Shown here piece after piece: positions 22,284 through 33,204 of a DNA stretch of 64,000 nt (positions are counted from its first letter, which is position 1; each line of letters begins with the position of its first letter). The position numbers and the translations under genes are program-made. This stretch comes from Lampris incognitus (Eukaryota > Chordata > Actinopteri > Lampriformes > Lampridae). The stretch spans positions 50,636,897 to 50,700,896 of the forward strand of contig NC_079215.1 of the NCBI RefSeq assembly GCF_029633865.1, in the 5' to 3' direction. The notes beneath the pieces were generated by a model, which was not told the DNA's origin, did no database searches, and worked only from the letters and a program-made list of their open reading frames with translations.

Positions 22284-22654
22284 GTAGGGTGTCTTCGCCG
22301 TGTCCTCTGCTCGGGGTTCTGGAGCAGCAGGGACTGGGGGGGGGGGGGTTTCTACATTTCGCTCCTATTACCGCCCATCGTGTTCCCTGATAACCATGTG
22401 TTTGTTTCTGCTGGCCGTCTTCTTAACTAATCTTGTGATTGCCCCGTGTAGGGGTCAGCCAGGGCAATTAAATTAAACTGAATTAAATTAAATTAAATGT
22501 ATACCCCAGTGAAGGCAGACCGAGCGGTGTGTCGGAGGAGACCTTGTTCGAACTGGAAGACGTCCTCGTGCAGGCCTGGTAATAACAGTAACGCCGCACC
22601 TGAACAGGCTTGTGTATAGTTTTGTTCCTTTAATTCAACCCTCGGTGTAAGGTG

Positions 22655-23235
22655 GACCAGCAGGACGGGACAGGCGGGACAGGACAGGACAGGACAGGCT
22701 GGACAGGCAGGACAGGCAGGGCGGGACAGGACAGGACAGGCTGGACAGGCAGGACGGGACAGGACAGGCTGGACAGGCGGGACAGGCAGGACAGGACAGG
22801 ACAGGCTGGACAGGCAGGGTGGGACAGGCAGGACAGGACAGGACAGGCTGGACAGGCAGGACAGGCTGGACAGGCGGGACAGGCAGGACAGGCTGGACAG
22901 GCAGGGTGGGACAGGACAGGCTGGACAGGCGGGACAGGACTGGACAGGCGGGACAGGCAGGACGGGACAGGACAGGCAGGACAGGCTGGACAGGCAGGGC
23001 GGGACAGGACAGGCTGGACAGGACAGGACAGGACAGGCTGGACAGGACAGGACAGGCTGGACAGGCAGGGCGGGACAGGACAGGCTGGACAGGCGGGACA
23101 GGCTGGACAGGCTGGACAGGCAGGGCGGGACAGGACAGGCTGGACAGGCAGGACGGGACAGGACAGGCTGGACAGGCGGGACAGGCAGGACAGGCAGGGC
23201 AGGACAGGCTGGACAGGCAGGACAGGCAGGACAGG
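22655..23235 (+). repeat. GGACAGG minisatellite in intron 1 of pde6h copy 2
   Basis: About 580 bp built on a pentamer frame: GGACA mixed with GGCTG, GGCAG, GGCGG and GGGTG. It fills over half of the 1.13 kb intron (22284-23418). The sense strand has a GG doublet about every five bases. All long ORFs here on both strands are repeat translation. Confidence 0.9.
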
Positions 23236-23343
23236 AGCCTGAACCACAGAGACTTCTGTTCAACTTTAAACGAGGAGAGGATGAGAAGTTGAGATCCTCG
23301 CTTCACGATGATGACGCTCGTCAGCATAAGGACCTCAGAGATC

Positions 23344-23416
23344 ATGTCTTCTTTCCTCTGTCTCTCTCTCTCTGTCTCTCTCTCTCTCTGTCTCTCTCTC
23401 TGTCTCTCTCTCACTC
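23344..23416 (+). repeat. (CT)n tract forming the polypyrimidine tract of pde6h copy 2 exon 2
   Basis: CT/TCTG repeats run straight into the acceptor CACTCAG at 23418, twelve bases before the start codon. Confidence 0.8.
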
Positions 23417-23430
23417 AGGATCCAAACAAA

Positions 23431-23581
23431 ATGAACGACACAGCAGTCGCAGCTCCTGCCGACAAGAGGGCCCCTCCCAAGTTCAAGCAGAGGACCGCTC
23501 GTACCTTCAAGAGCAAGGCCCCCAAACCAGGCCAGAAGGGGTATGTTGGCTTTAAGACTCCCCCCCCCCCCGACCCCACCG

Positions 23582-23628
<47 letters not shown>

Positions 23629-23876
23629 TTAAACACATTAATCTGGAGCATATATATATATTTCATTTTTACAAAGCTCTGCTGAAACTCGTGTTTATGA
23701 CGAACTCAGTCTGTGCTGCATTAATGCAAGGTTGCTTTTTGTTACCTCACTGGACTAGTTTCGGGGACGACATCCCCGGCATGGAGGGTCTCGGCACAGA
23801 CATCACCGTGGTGTGTCCATGGGAAGCCTTCGGCGACATGGAGCTCAGCGACCTGGCCAAATACGGCATCGTCTAA
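23431..23876 (+). CDS. pde6h: pde6h-like cone phosphodiesterase 6 gamma subunit, copy 2
   Basis: Coding exons 23431-23540 (110 nt) and 23759-23876 (118 nt) give a 75-residue protein starting [16 protein letters not shown] and identical from PPKFKQ to the end GIV to the other two copies. It holds the same polycationic segment and the C-terminal inhibitory tail ending YGIV. The start is fixed by the acceptor at 23418 and the ATG 12 nt on. The intron between coding exons is 218 nt and carries a C run and a (CA)n tract. The role is inhibition of cone PDE6 in phototransduction. It is divergent from copy 1 (promoters 2.8 kb apart) and convergent with copy 3. Nothing in it suggests a pseudogene: TATA box, splice sites, frame and poly(A) signal are all present. 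Confidence 0.9.
23582..23627 (+). repeat. (CA)n microsatellite
   Basis: About 22 CA units after a run of C, in the 218-nt intron of pde6h copy 2. Confidence 0.9.
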
Positions 23877-24642
23877 CAGCTCTTTCCTTCACCTTCACCT
23901 TTACCTTTTGCCACTACTGTCCTACCTGACACACAACCATCTCACCTCCGCAAGCCCCCAGGACCCCACCCTGGAAAACCCCCTCATCTGTCCTCTCTGT
24001 TCCCCAGAGGAATCAAAGCCGTCGGTGATTCGTAGCTCTGGACCGCCAAAAAACACCCAGCGTTCTCTCCCATCCCAGCATGCACTTCTTCTCCTTTTTG
24101 TTCCCCTCTACCGTCGCCAGCATTTCCCTTCACTTCTGTCCTTGGTCACCTTCACCACCTCCCTTTGTGAGTATGTGAACCTCACTCACTTCACCAAACG
24201 CCTCTTTTCCTCAGATCCCTTTTATTCCACTTCTATCACATCTCCTCTTGCTCTCCTGCTCCTCGCCTCCTCCTGCCGTTATCCCTCCATTCCTCTCATG
24301 ACTCTCTATGTGAGATGTCTTGAGGTTAAACTCGCGCCTTTGCTAAAGAGACACATCCGAATGGGCAACATTTCTGGTGCAATATGTGAGACTGAGGTGG
24401 TATCTGTTAATGTGAGGTCTTGGCAATGTTATGCTCCCCTTTCCTCTGTCCTTGTCCTCCCCCTTCGGCAGCACCACGGAGGTCTATTTATGTATCAGTT
24501 AAACCAGATTATATATATATATATGTATGTATATATATGTATATGTGTGTGTAAATGCGATGTCCGCCATGCACTTCATTGCATATTCAAGTTGATTCCT
24601 CTTTGTTTGCTCTGTCAACAGAACACGAGGTGTTCAAAACAC

Positions 24643-24648
24643 AATAAA
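24643..24648 (+). terminator. poly(A) signal of pde6h copy 2
   Basis: AATAAA 767 nt after the stop, followed by T-rich sequence. The 3' UTR 23877-24665 has no ORF of note. Confidence 0.7.
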
Positions 24649-24980
24649 TGTTGATATATTTTCCCCAAGAAAATACACTCGTATCTCTCCTTTTTACTTA
24701 CATAGAACGCAGTTGGATGAGGATTTATATAATTAGATCGAGCTTTCGATGAACAAAGCCTTACTTTGGTTTGAACGTACGTTAATTTAGACACCGCAAA
24801 CTGGCAACACGATGCAAATGTTTGCAGAGAAAAACCCAACGAGGATATTTAAGCCATTGTGCTACATCACCGTCCATTTAATAATACAGGTACTTGGGGG
24901 AATTTTACTTGTCAGCCTTTCATTTTGGCAGATCTCAACCATTGCCGAAGCGATCGACATGGTTGCACATGTACATGTTC

Positions 24981-25334
24981 TCCATCCATCCATTATCTGA
25001 ACCGCTTATCCTGCTCTCAGGGTCGCGGGGATGCTGGAGCCTATCCCAGCAGTCATTGGGCGGCAGGCGAGGAGACACCCTGGACAGGCCGCCAGGTCAT
25101 CACAGGGCCGACACACATATTCTTACCGAGGGACAATTTAGTACGGCCAATTCACCTGACCTACATGTCTTTGGACTGTGGGAGGAAACCCACGCAGACA
25201 CAGGGAGAACATGCAAACTCCACACAGAGGACGACCCTAGGATGACCCACTAGGGTTAGACTACCCTGGGGCTCGAACCCAGGACCTCCTTGCTGTGAGG
25301 TGACCGCGCTAACCACTGCGCCACCGTGCCACCA
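24981..25334 (-). repeat. family B SINE, type-1, near full length (copy B4)
   Basis: Reverse orientation. The tail (CCATCCATCCATTATC on +) is at the low end and the tRNA-like head with GGTTCGA-type box is at the high end, ending GGTGGCACGGTGG on the minus strand. It directly abuts a family D SINE. Confidence 0.85.
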
Positions 25335-25336
25335 AA

Positions 25337-25499
25337 TTAAATGGACCACATTTTACATAGCACTTTTCTAGCTGCAACAGCCACTCAAAGCGTTTTACAA
25401 TTATGTAACCGAGCAAATTTCCACCCGCTGCGGGATTCGATCCGGGTGAAATCCCACTACAAGGCGACATCGCCGACCGCTCGACTAAGGGGGCAGACC
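25337..25499 (-). repeat. SINE family D (tRNA-derived head, shared tail)
   Basis: On the minus strand the head reads TTAGTCGAGCGGTCGGCGA ... GGATCGAATCCCGC, like boxes A and B of a serine/leucine-type tRNA. The tail TTTGAGTGGC ... CTAGAAAAGTGCTATGTAAA matches those of the 5S-type SINE and family C. Confidence 0.7.
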
Positions 25500-25899
25500 C
25501 ATGCACATGTTCTGATTTCTCTTATTTTGCGGTAACAAAAGAGCACGTTATTAGGAAATGTTTAAGTACCCTATCTGTAGCCTTTGAATGTATCGAAAGC
25601 AAACCTTTTACATATCAACCATACAATTTATATATCCAAAAGATATTTTGTCCCTGCAGGATCGATGTCCCTCGACACGATAGGAACATTGCACAAGAAC
25701 TGTTTTACCAAACTGTGACACATCCTGATACAAATACACATTATGAGTCAGCATCAGCCAGATAATCGTAAAGAAAACTGGAGTTAAACCTTTCAACATG
25801 CCAATGCAAATCCTTCCACTCTCTCTCTGCTGCCTCATATCACTCTGCTAAGCCGCTCCCACCACATGACCCCCGCATCGCTCTAAAGCCCCTTACACT

Positions 25900-26336
25900 C
25901 GGACAAGGGAAGCGGTTGACGACTGAGAGATCCCGGACGGTTTGAGGGAAGATGGTGGATTGAGCATAAACTGCTGTGTGACTGGACTAAGGAGTGCAGG
26001 GAGTCGTGGTGGTGAGGGTGGGAGTGAGGATATGGATTTGAATGACTGGACTAAAGTACAGAGAAATAAACGAGCTAGGAAACATAGCCATGTAGGCGGT
26101 AGTAGTTCGGATGGGAGAGAGGAAGGTAGGTTGGTGCGGAGGAGGGTCGTTGAGAATGAGAGGTTTAAACTACTACTAAGGTTTAGGGAAGGAACTTATA
26201 TAAGGAAAGTTAGTCCGGTGGCATTATCTTCTGGGTCAAATGAGAAAATTGGTGGAATTTTGATGGTGAAAGTGTTGGGTGATGGCTTTTTAGGTGTAAA
26301 GACAAGGAGCAGAGAGAGAGAAAAGTGGTGGAAGTT
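25900..26336 (+). mobile_element. probable LINE ORF1 fragment
   Basis: An open frame of 161 residues (25942-26427) contains MDLNDWTKVQRNKRARK near its start. It then has F-K-L-L-L-R-F ... VSPVALSSGSNEKIGGI ... VKVLGDGFL, which resembles the RNA-binding gag-like ORF1 of some fish LINEs (F-k-v-l-l-k-F, L-S-P-x-x-L, A-K-V-L-x-D-G). Homology ends before about 26340, where unrelated repeat sequence begins. No reverse transcriptase follows, so this is a 3'-truncated or interrupted remnant. The identification is by pattern memory only. Confidence 0.4.
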
Positions 26337-26564
26337 CAGTGGCGTGGCCAGGGTAAACGAAGTGGGGGAGGGGGGGTATAAAAATGAGGGGGTCTGGGGA
26401 CACGCCCTTTACTTTGGCTTACAATAATATACTAAGATCATTGTAATCCTTTATAGACTTTCTCCAAGTCTATTTCGTACGTCAAAATCCGTAAAAACCC
26501 CATAAGTATACTCCTTTATTTTATAAGAAACAAGGCTCTCTTAAGAAACTAGACCAGTCTGTGG

Positions 26565-27275
26565 CTACAGACTGGTCAGAGTGCCCATGATGACCCCTGT
26601 CCACCGCCGAAAGTGCCTACAATGGGCACATGAGCATCAGAACTGGACCGTGGAGCAGTGAAAGAAGGTGGCCCAGTCTGATGAATCATGTTTTCTTTTA
26701 CTTCGTGGATGGCCGAGTGCGTGTGCGTCATTTACCTGGGAAAGTGATGGCACCAGGATGCACTATGGGAAGAAGGTGAGCCGGCAGAGGCAGTGTGATG
26801 CTCTAGGCAATGTTCTGCTGGGAAATCTTGGGTCCTGGCATTCATGTGGATGTGACTTTGACACATGCCACCTACCTAAACATTGTTGCAGACCAGGTCC
26901 ACCCTTTCATGGCAATGGAAACATTGTTGCAGACCAGGTCCACCCCTTCATGGCAACGAAAACATTGTTGCAGACCAGGTCCACCCTTTCATGGCAACGG
27001 AAACATTGTTGCAGACCAGGTTCCCCCTTTCATGGCAACGGAAACATTGTTGCAGACCAGGTCCACCCTTTCATGGCAACGGAAACATTGTTGCAGACCA
27101 GGTACACCCCTTCATGGCAACGGTATTCCCTGATGGCAGTGGCCTCTTTCAGCAGGATAATGTGTGTGCCACACTGCAAAAAAATTGTTCAGGAATGGTT
27201 TGGGGAAAATGACAAAGAGTTCAAGAAGTTGCCTTGGCCTCCAAATTCCCCAGATCTCAAGCCGATCGAGCTCCG
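26565..27275 (+). mobile_element. Tc1-like transposon fragment with internal 41-bp repeat expansion
   Basis: It matches the 3' half of the Tc1-like element at 9465-10608, from ACTGG(C/T)..AGAGTGCCCATG to the PNSPDLKPIEL motif near 27240-27275. An open frame of 203 residues crosses it. Both terminal repeats are missing. In the middle, one ~41-bp transposase segment is present six times (26878-27123), against once in the other copy. Confidence 0.8.
26878..27123 (+). repeat. six tandem 41-bp units
   Basis: Six units beginning AAACATTGTTGCAGACCAGG, exactly 246 bp, with few differences. Because 41 is not a multiple of 3, the same peptide pattern (CCRPGPPFHGNGN; LLQTRSTLSWQRK) appears in all three frames. 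Confidence 0.92.
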
Positions 27276-27556
27276 CTGAAGCAGGCTCCCCTTGCAGGCA
27301 CTCAGGCACAAAGAAAGATCGGGAGTTATTTTGAGACTGGACTACTTGGTATTCCAAAATGTACTTCCCCCTGTGTGAATTTTCTTTTCCTGCACTGATT
27401 GATAGGATATTGTTTTTATTTTGTGACTTTTTAAAAAAAGGATTTATGCATGAAATCACACATAATTCAAAGGGATTCATTAATAAAAACAAACTTTTTT
27501 ATACATATATTCTCACTGTTTTGGTGTGGCTGAGAGTCTGAACCCAGAATAAATGG

Positions 27557-28640
27557 ATGTTAGCAGCCTCAGTGGTGTTGTTAGCAAGGTTCCTTTTCCA
27601 CAACACACAGTGTAGAATGGCAAATGAAAATGAGGTGCAGCCTGAAGGTGTAGGGCATAGTGTCTCACAAGAAAATGGTGCTAGGTTAGAAAAGAATCTC
27701 ACAAGTCCGCCATTGATAAATGCAATAATGATGCCTTGGTTTATGGGGGTCCCATAGATTCCAAAATTTAGTGGCGACCCAAGTAAAATGAGTTTTTCAG
27801 AAAGGAATGGGCAGGCTCAGGCAATGCGGAGGGCACAAGGCTTAGGAAGAGAAAATCAATTTTTATTTTTGGGGCACTCGAGGGGGAAGCAAAAAGAGAG
27901 ATGTGGCTACTGGACCCAAACAGGCACCCAACTAGTGCAGTCATTCTGCAGGAGATAAAGAAACTGTATGGACGGGTAATTGTCCAGTTGCCAGGGGACT
28001 GCTGCTGCTTACATTCTCTGGCTTCGTGAACTATTCTCCACACGGTGAGAGCATAAACCAGTCAGTTCTGCCCAGGATGAGATGACTGTTGGAGACCAGC
28101 TTGTCCCGGGTCTGAGACATGGCATGGTGCAACTGGAACTTCAATGGCAGCTGTGTAGAAATCCTATATTGTCCTTCAGTGAGGTGTCTAGTGAAGCTAG
28201 AGCAATGGAAGCTGAACTGAAGATGGAGCATGACTGTGCATCATGAATGTCAGTGCCACAGCCACGACAGGCCATGACAACGCCTAGTCTGGAAGAGTGG
28301 AGGGAGACACCAAGAGCCGAACTCAGGAAAGAAATGCAGGACCAACTGTCTGTTCTTAGAAAAACTCTGATAGAAGAGATTAAACACCAACTCTCCCCCA
28401 CGGACTGCCTCAGTTGTGCACAGATACCTGACCCCGCCCCCTACAGGAAGAGCTCAGGAAGGCTGCTATACACCCTCCCCCAGGCAACATCAAATATGTG
28501 AATGGGACCTACGGGCCAACTCATCTGTAGATGCAGCAGGAAGGCTGGTCATAGTCAGAGGCACTGCTAGCAGCAGAGGGGGCAGTTAAAGTAACAGCCC
28601 CAGCCGCTGAGAGCCAAGTGGTTGAGGAGGGAAGTCAGGG
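27557..28640 (+). mobile_element. fossil LTR-retrotransposon gag-like stretch
   Basis: Pieces resemble the gag protein of Ty3/gypsy-type elements of fish: a short leader, a KFSGDPSK-like motif, an AQGLGR-type motif and an ILQEIKKLYG-type motif. It is broken, with several breaks. No LTRs, protease or polymerase were recognised around it, so it is an old fragment. The family is inferred from motif memory. Confidence 0.45.
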
Positions 28641-29244
28641 AATTTGAACAGATGCCATAAAAATAACTGCATACTCCTGCTTTAATGCCCGCGAGCTATC
28701 TGATGATATTGTATATCTTGGTCGGAGTGTATGTTATTAATACTTCACGGTCATTTCATTTCACTGACTTTTAAACTTAACATTCAGAAACTAAGGAATA
28801 CAGCATTGATGAGAATATAAAATGCATTCACATTGTGGAAAGCTATTTCACAACAAAATACCCCCCCCTTTTTTTTAAATTATATTTTCACTTTTAATCA
28901 CTCTCATCATTCCGCCAATCATTGTAGCTAATGATGAATTAAGGACACATATTTGATTGATAGTCATGAACCAGATCGTGGTCTGAAACAAGGTTCTGAA
29001 AAAAACCTTCAGGGCGAGAGGGGCGTCATGTGTTCATTTCTTGTGGGTCCCATATGACGAGAAGACAGTGATACCATCAGGTTAGACGTGCTCGGGGAAC
29101 CTCGGACTAATCCAAGCTATTTCTCTTCCACTGCTCTACAAGGGGTCTTTCTAAAGTCCTGGTCATCAGGAACCAGTTGATCCAACACGGCATTTACACA
29201 AAATGAAGAAGACTCAAGAACTCAGTATTGGGAAAATATCGACA

Positions 29245-29250
29245 TTTATT
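29245..29250 (-). terminator. poly(A) signal of pde6h copy 3
   Basis: AATAAA on the minus strand, about 735 nt beyond the stop of copy 3. A second candidate is near 29597. The 3' UTR in between has no credible ORF. Confidence 0.5.
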
Positions 29251-29983
29251 GAGCATTTTGTTATTGATGTGCCATGGCCGTTGAATTGGACAAGAGTTGC
29301 TCTCCGGAGCCAACAATATTTTATATCACACGCATGCCGATTTGAAAAATATAAAAATAGATATTTTGACTCATTTACAAACATATCTGGCTTTAAGGAA
29401 AGGGAATGCCAATGAGGAAAGAGGAAATACGAGAAGCTAATGCTGCCGTGACCATGAAACCCATTTTTCATAGAAAACACTGAATACATCACCTGTTCAT
29501 GCAAAGGAAAGGGAAGGAGTGGGGCAATAAAGTTAAACATGTTGGGGAAAGGGACAAAAGCCAGAGCACTTTAAAGCAAATGCATTACAATCCATTTATT
29601 ATCCTTTAGCCATACCTCAGTTACACACACGGGAGTTTCAGTGCAAATCTGGTCATGTTATGGTGAAGGAGTTTCAAAGTAGATGAAATGAGGATGCTGT
29701 TGTGTTGCTGTGTGTTATTTTGTCGTATGTGTGCATTTGTTTGAGGGAAGCAGCTAGTTGTCAGTGCCTATAACAGCAAGTGTCACCGCCGCTGCCTCCT
29801 GCAATGGGGGGCATAACATGATAACGTTCAATTCAAAACATGTGAGAGCCTCTTAGATGGAGGCCAGCGGGGGAAAGAGGAGGTGTCAGGGAAATCTGGG
29901 GAATAAAGTGGGAGGGAAAGAGTAAAGCGGGCCGAGGGAGGTGGGGATACAGAGGGAGAGTCAAGAGAAAAGGGGAAAGACAG

Positions 29984-30460
29984 TTAGACGATGCCGTATT
30001 TGGCCAGGTCGCTGAGCTCCATGTCGCCGAAGGCTTCCCATGGACACACCACTGTGATGTCTGTGCCGAGACCCTCCATCCCGGGGATGTCGTCCCCGAA
30101 TCTAACCATACAGGGCAAGAGTTGCCAGATGAGCGATGTCTTAACATTAAATAAGGTGAAAAAGCCACCATCATCATCATTATCATCATCAGTAAATATA
30201 CGTCTAGTTGTACGTGTAGTGTTCCAGCACAAACTGGGCTCCACTTGTCAGCTGCTTAAAGGCCGCTGTGTAAGGTAGTTAAGTTGTTGCGGTGGTAATT
30301 GTATTATGGTTGGCCTATGTGCTTGCCAAGTCATCTTGGGTTAATCTTACCCCTTCTGGCCTGGTTTGGGGGCCTTGCTCTTGAAGGTACGGGCGGTCCT
30401 CTGCTTGAACTTGGGAGGTGCCTTCTTGTCGGCGGGAGCTGCGACTGCTGTGTCTGACAT
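29984..30460 (-). CDS. pde6h: pde6h-like cone phosphodiesterase 6 gamma subunit, copy 3
   Basis: Coding exons 30351-30460 (110 nt) and 29984-30101 (118 nt) give 75 residues starting [16 protein letters not shown], with the same body and C-terminus (DLAKYGIV) as copies 1 and 2. Splice phases and positions are identical to the other copies. The intron is 249 nt and unrelated by eye to theirs. The acceptor before the ATG is at 30473. The first non-coding exon is near 31.5-31.6 kb, about 1 kb upstream. Role as for the other copies: inhibitory subunit of cone PDE6. The open frame, splice sites and promoter suggest an expressed gene. Which copy serves which cone type or pineal cell cannot be read from sequence. 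Confidence 0.9.
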
Positions 30461-30474
30461 TTTGTTTGGTCTCT

Positions 30475-31487
30475 GAGGGGGAAAAAAGACACTGTTGTGT
30501 GTGTTTTTTTTTTACACTGGCTGTGATATTTCCTCAAAAAGACACCAGTCCAAAAGATCCAAATGAAGGTTACTCAGCTGATATTATGCTCTAGATCCCG
30601 TACTTGTTGGCTGAGCTAAAATCAGCCTACATAATCTATTTTTACACACTGGCTTTAAGATTAAAGTTGGCTAATTCATTGACTGTGCGTCTAAACCTTT
30701 TACAGTGTAATTCCTCATCTGCAGCCAACAGCAAAGTTACACAAATACGATAAGGTAAGATGAGATATGACAAGATAAAATAAACTAATAGATACATTTA
30801 TAACATGATAAATATAAAAACATAAATATAAATATAATAAATATAGATAATAATAAAATAGCAATACAATAATAATATAATAAATATAAATATAATAAAT
30901 ATGATAAGATAAAATGGACTTTATTCATGAAAGAAAATTGTGAACCACTTGTGTAAACTGACAGAGCAGGTTATACTTAATCTTACAGACTGTTGCCCAA
31001 TGTGATTTTTCACAAATACTGTATATCGTTCACTATGTATCATTAAAACCAGCTTTAGTATATACTCTGGCATATAAATTTAGCAATAAGCCGGCTCAAA
31101 ACATTTCAATCTTTGTGATAGAAATCGTAAAGTGTGTCAGTTTGCTGTTCAAAAAGGTCAATTTTAAGACATTACTGAAACAGCGGCCGACTGAACCACA
31201 TCTTTGAATCACGTCTTCTTTTCAGTTCAATTTAAAATGAGTCACTTTAACATCTGGCAATGCTTTCCGTTGTCTTTGAGTCCGTTCTGTTTGTATCTCG
31301 CAGGTCTTACAAGAGAGGTTGAAAAAAAAAGCATTGCATAGTTCATCTTAGCCAGTTGAGTAGTTTTATCTTGGCTTCTGTTAAAATCACTATGGTCCCT
31401 ACACATCAGTGAGCTCCTTCTGCAGGTGTGTAAATGTGGAATATTTCCCCTGTTAGTCAGCGGTCAAAGATCGCTGGTCAGGCCTAC
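30475..31487 (-). other. intron 1 of pde6h copy 3
   Basis: About 1 kb, with a strongly A/T-rich low-complexity run (AAATATAAT-type units) at about 30765-30925. No other gene was seen. Confidence 0.55.
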
Positions 31488-31651
31488 CTGGTAGGTTGCT
31501 CTGGTCGCTGACTGGAGGAACAGGGAGGTCTCAGTGGAGATGAGTCTGGCTCCTCTCTCTCTCTCTCTCTGTCTCTTCCGCTGGTTGGCTGTATGTCTTG
31601 TAACCGTCTTTGTCAACCTGTCGTCTGCTTTTATACCCATCCGAGATAATC
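31488..31651 (-). promoter_or_regulatory. core promoter and non-coding exon 1 of pde6h copy 3
   Basis: On the minus strand GGATTA (GATTA at 31647-31651) lies 11 bp before TATAAAAG (TATAAA at 31630-31635). The exon ends CAG|GTAGG at 31488/31487, giving a ~115 nt 5' UTR exon. It is the same order as in copies 1 and 2. Confidence 0.7.
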
Positions 31652-32299
31652 CCCACCCACTAATTCAGACAATCCCCATCTCCCGTAATGCCTACGCCTG
31701 TCCTTACTCAGTTTAGGGATCAAAGGGCGAGGTATATTTTAGGGCAAAATATCCCTAATTGGTTTTTGGCTGGCATCACAAGCCATCTGAGTCTGCGAGT
31801 TATTCTCAGATTGCGGGTGTTGAAACTCTATAATGGGTCTGTATTTGGGCTTGAGATGTGGTTATGACACATTATTTTGAGAACCAGAGTAAAAACGCTC
31901 GCTGTCTTTTCATGGCGTAGAAGTTGTGTAGTGTGTAGACTTTGCGGTGGTAATATGAAGTCTCCTTATGATGCTCATAGTATATGTGTATAAGTACAGT
32001 TTCTAGATGGAGGGATCAGATCAGAAAACGGTGCCTACGGAGGTGTCATGCGTTCGAAGATGTAGGTTGTCTATGTTTCTCTACTTTTACAAATTAATCA
32101 GTTCGTAATGACACCACACACAAATCGTAAGTTTTACCTCCTCAAGTTTCATGTGTAGACCTGCATTTTGGAGGAACAGGAACAGGTGTGGAGGTCACAG
32201 AGGTCACACTGCAGTCTGGAGAACTACAGGTGATGTGACCCACCGGCTGCCAGACCAGTGGTTTACTCTCTCTCTCTCTCTCCTCTCCTGACGTAAATA

Positions 32300-32480
32300 G
32301 TCAAGTCAATTTTATCTGTATAGCCCATTATCACAAATTACACAAATTACAAATTTGCCTCAGTGGGCTTCACAGCAACACAACATCCTGTCCTTAGACC
32401 CTCACATCAGATAAGGAACAACTCCCCCCCCCCCAAAAAAAGGAGGGATCTCTCTTCCAAGACGGACAACGTGTAACGGA
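32300..32480 (+). repeat. dispersed repeat E, copy 1
   Basis: The block TTTTATCTGTATAGCCCATT ... ATTTGCCTCAGTGGGCTT ... CAACACAACATCCTGTCC recurs at 55715-55815. A related diverged block is at 43078-43340 (TTTATTTGTG ... GGAAGAAACCTCA). It resembles a widespread fish repeat, but the class is unknown to me. Confidence 0.6.
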
Positions 32481-32774
32481 TGTTGTGTGTACAGAATAAA
32501 ACACAATTCACAGCATACAACACTGACAGAGGATAACAGAATTATAAGATATATGAAGAATATGATGAGGGGGATGCCAAATAGTGTCCAGGTGGCAACC
32601 ATCGTCGCCATGGAGACCTGGGAGGAGGACAGACGACGCGTGCACACAGGGGAGACTCACTTCACACCATTCACACACACGGGAGAAGAGACAGAAGAAG
32701 ACATTAGTCACACATCAAGTGAGATAAGGATAAAAAAAAATTGAAACAAGATAACAAAATTATATGGCTTTATA

Positions 32775-32776
<2 letters not shown>

Positions 32777-32842
<66 letters not shown>

Positions 32843-32921
32843 CCCTCCCACCCCGAAACCGTCAATGGTGTTGTTGTAAGTGCTCAACTAATGAGGAGCG
32901 GATTATCGATACTGTATTGAT

Positions 32922-32980
<59 letters not shown>
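32777..32980 (+). repeat. (TA)n - R unit - (CA)n(TA)n composite
   Basis: A (TA)n tract (32777-32840) is followed by an ~80 bp unit (32841-32923: GAAACCGTCAATGGTGTTG ... GTGCTCAACTAATGAGGAG) and then (CA)n(TA)n. The same unit occurs near 57.2 and 57.3 kb. Confidence 0.75.
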
Positions 32981-32982
<2 letters not shown>

Positions 32983-33146
32983 TGATGAGGGGGTACATAG
33001 ATAAATATATAAGTGATGGGGGGGGTAAATAAAAACACTTGCATTTGAATGCGTGCCTTGGCTAACACTGCTGGCAACTAAAGGTCTGTAATTGGATTGG
33101 TCCTTAAACAAGACACTTAGCCGTAGGTGTCTCTTAAAGCTGTTAC

Positions 33147-33150
<4 letters not shown>

Positions 33151-33197
<47 letters not shown>
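33151..33197 (+). repeat. (TG)n microsatellite
   Basis: About 23 TG units in the pde6h-erp27 intergenic stretch. Confidence 0.9.

Positions 33198-33204
<7 letters not shown>

Noticed and set aside
22493-23414. Long ORFs up to ~260 residues on both strands
   Set aside because: They are translations of the GGACAGG minisatellite (C-P-A-C-P and D-R-T-G-W patterns) inside an intron. No splice or start context.
26337-26440. Second MITE starting near AGTGGCGTGGCCAGGG
   Set aside because: It resembles a hAT end, but no matching right end or duplication could be found.
26878-27123. CRISPR-like regular repeat
   Set aside because: The units are directly tandem without spacers and lie in a fish transposon.
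17482-30460. pde6h copies as processed retrogenes
   Set aside because: All three keep the same intron between coding exons and a 5' UTR intron, with TATA promoters.
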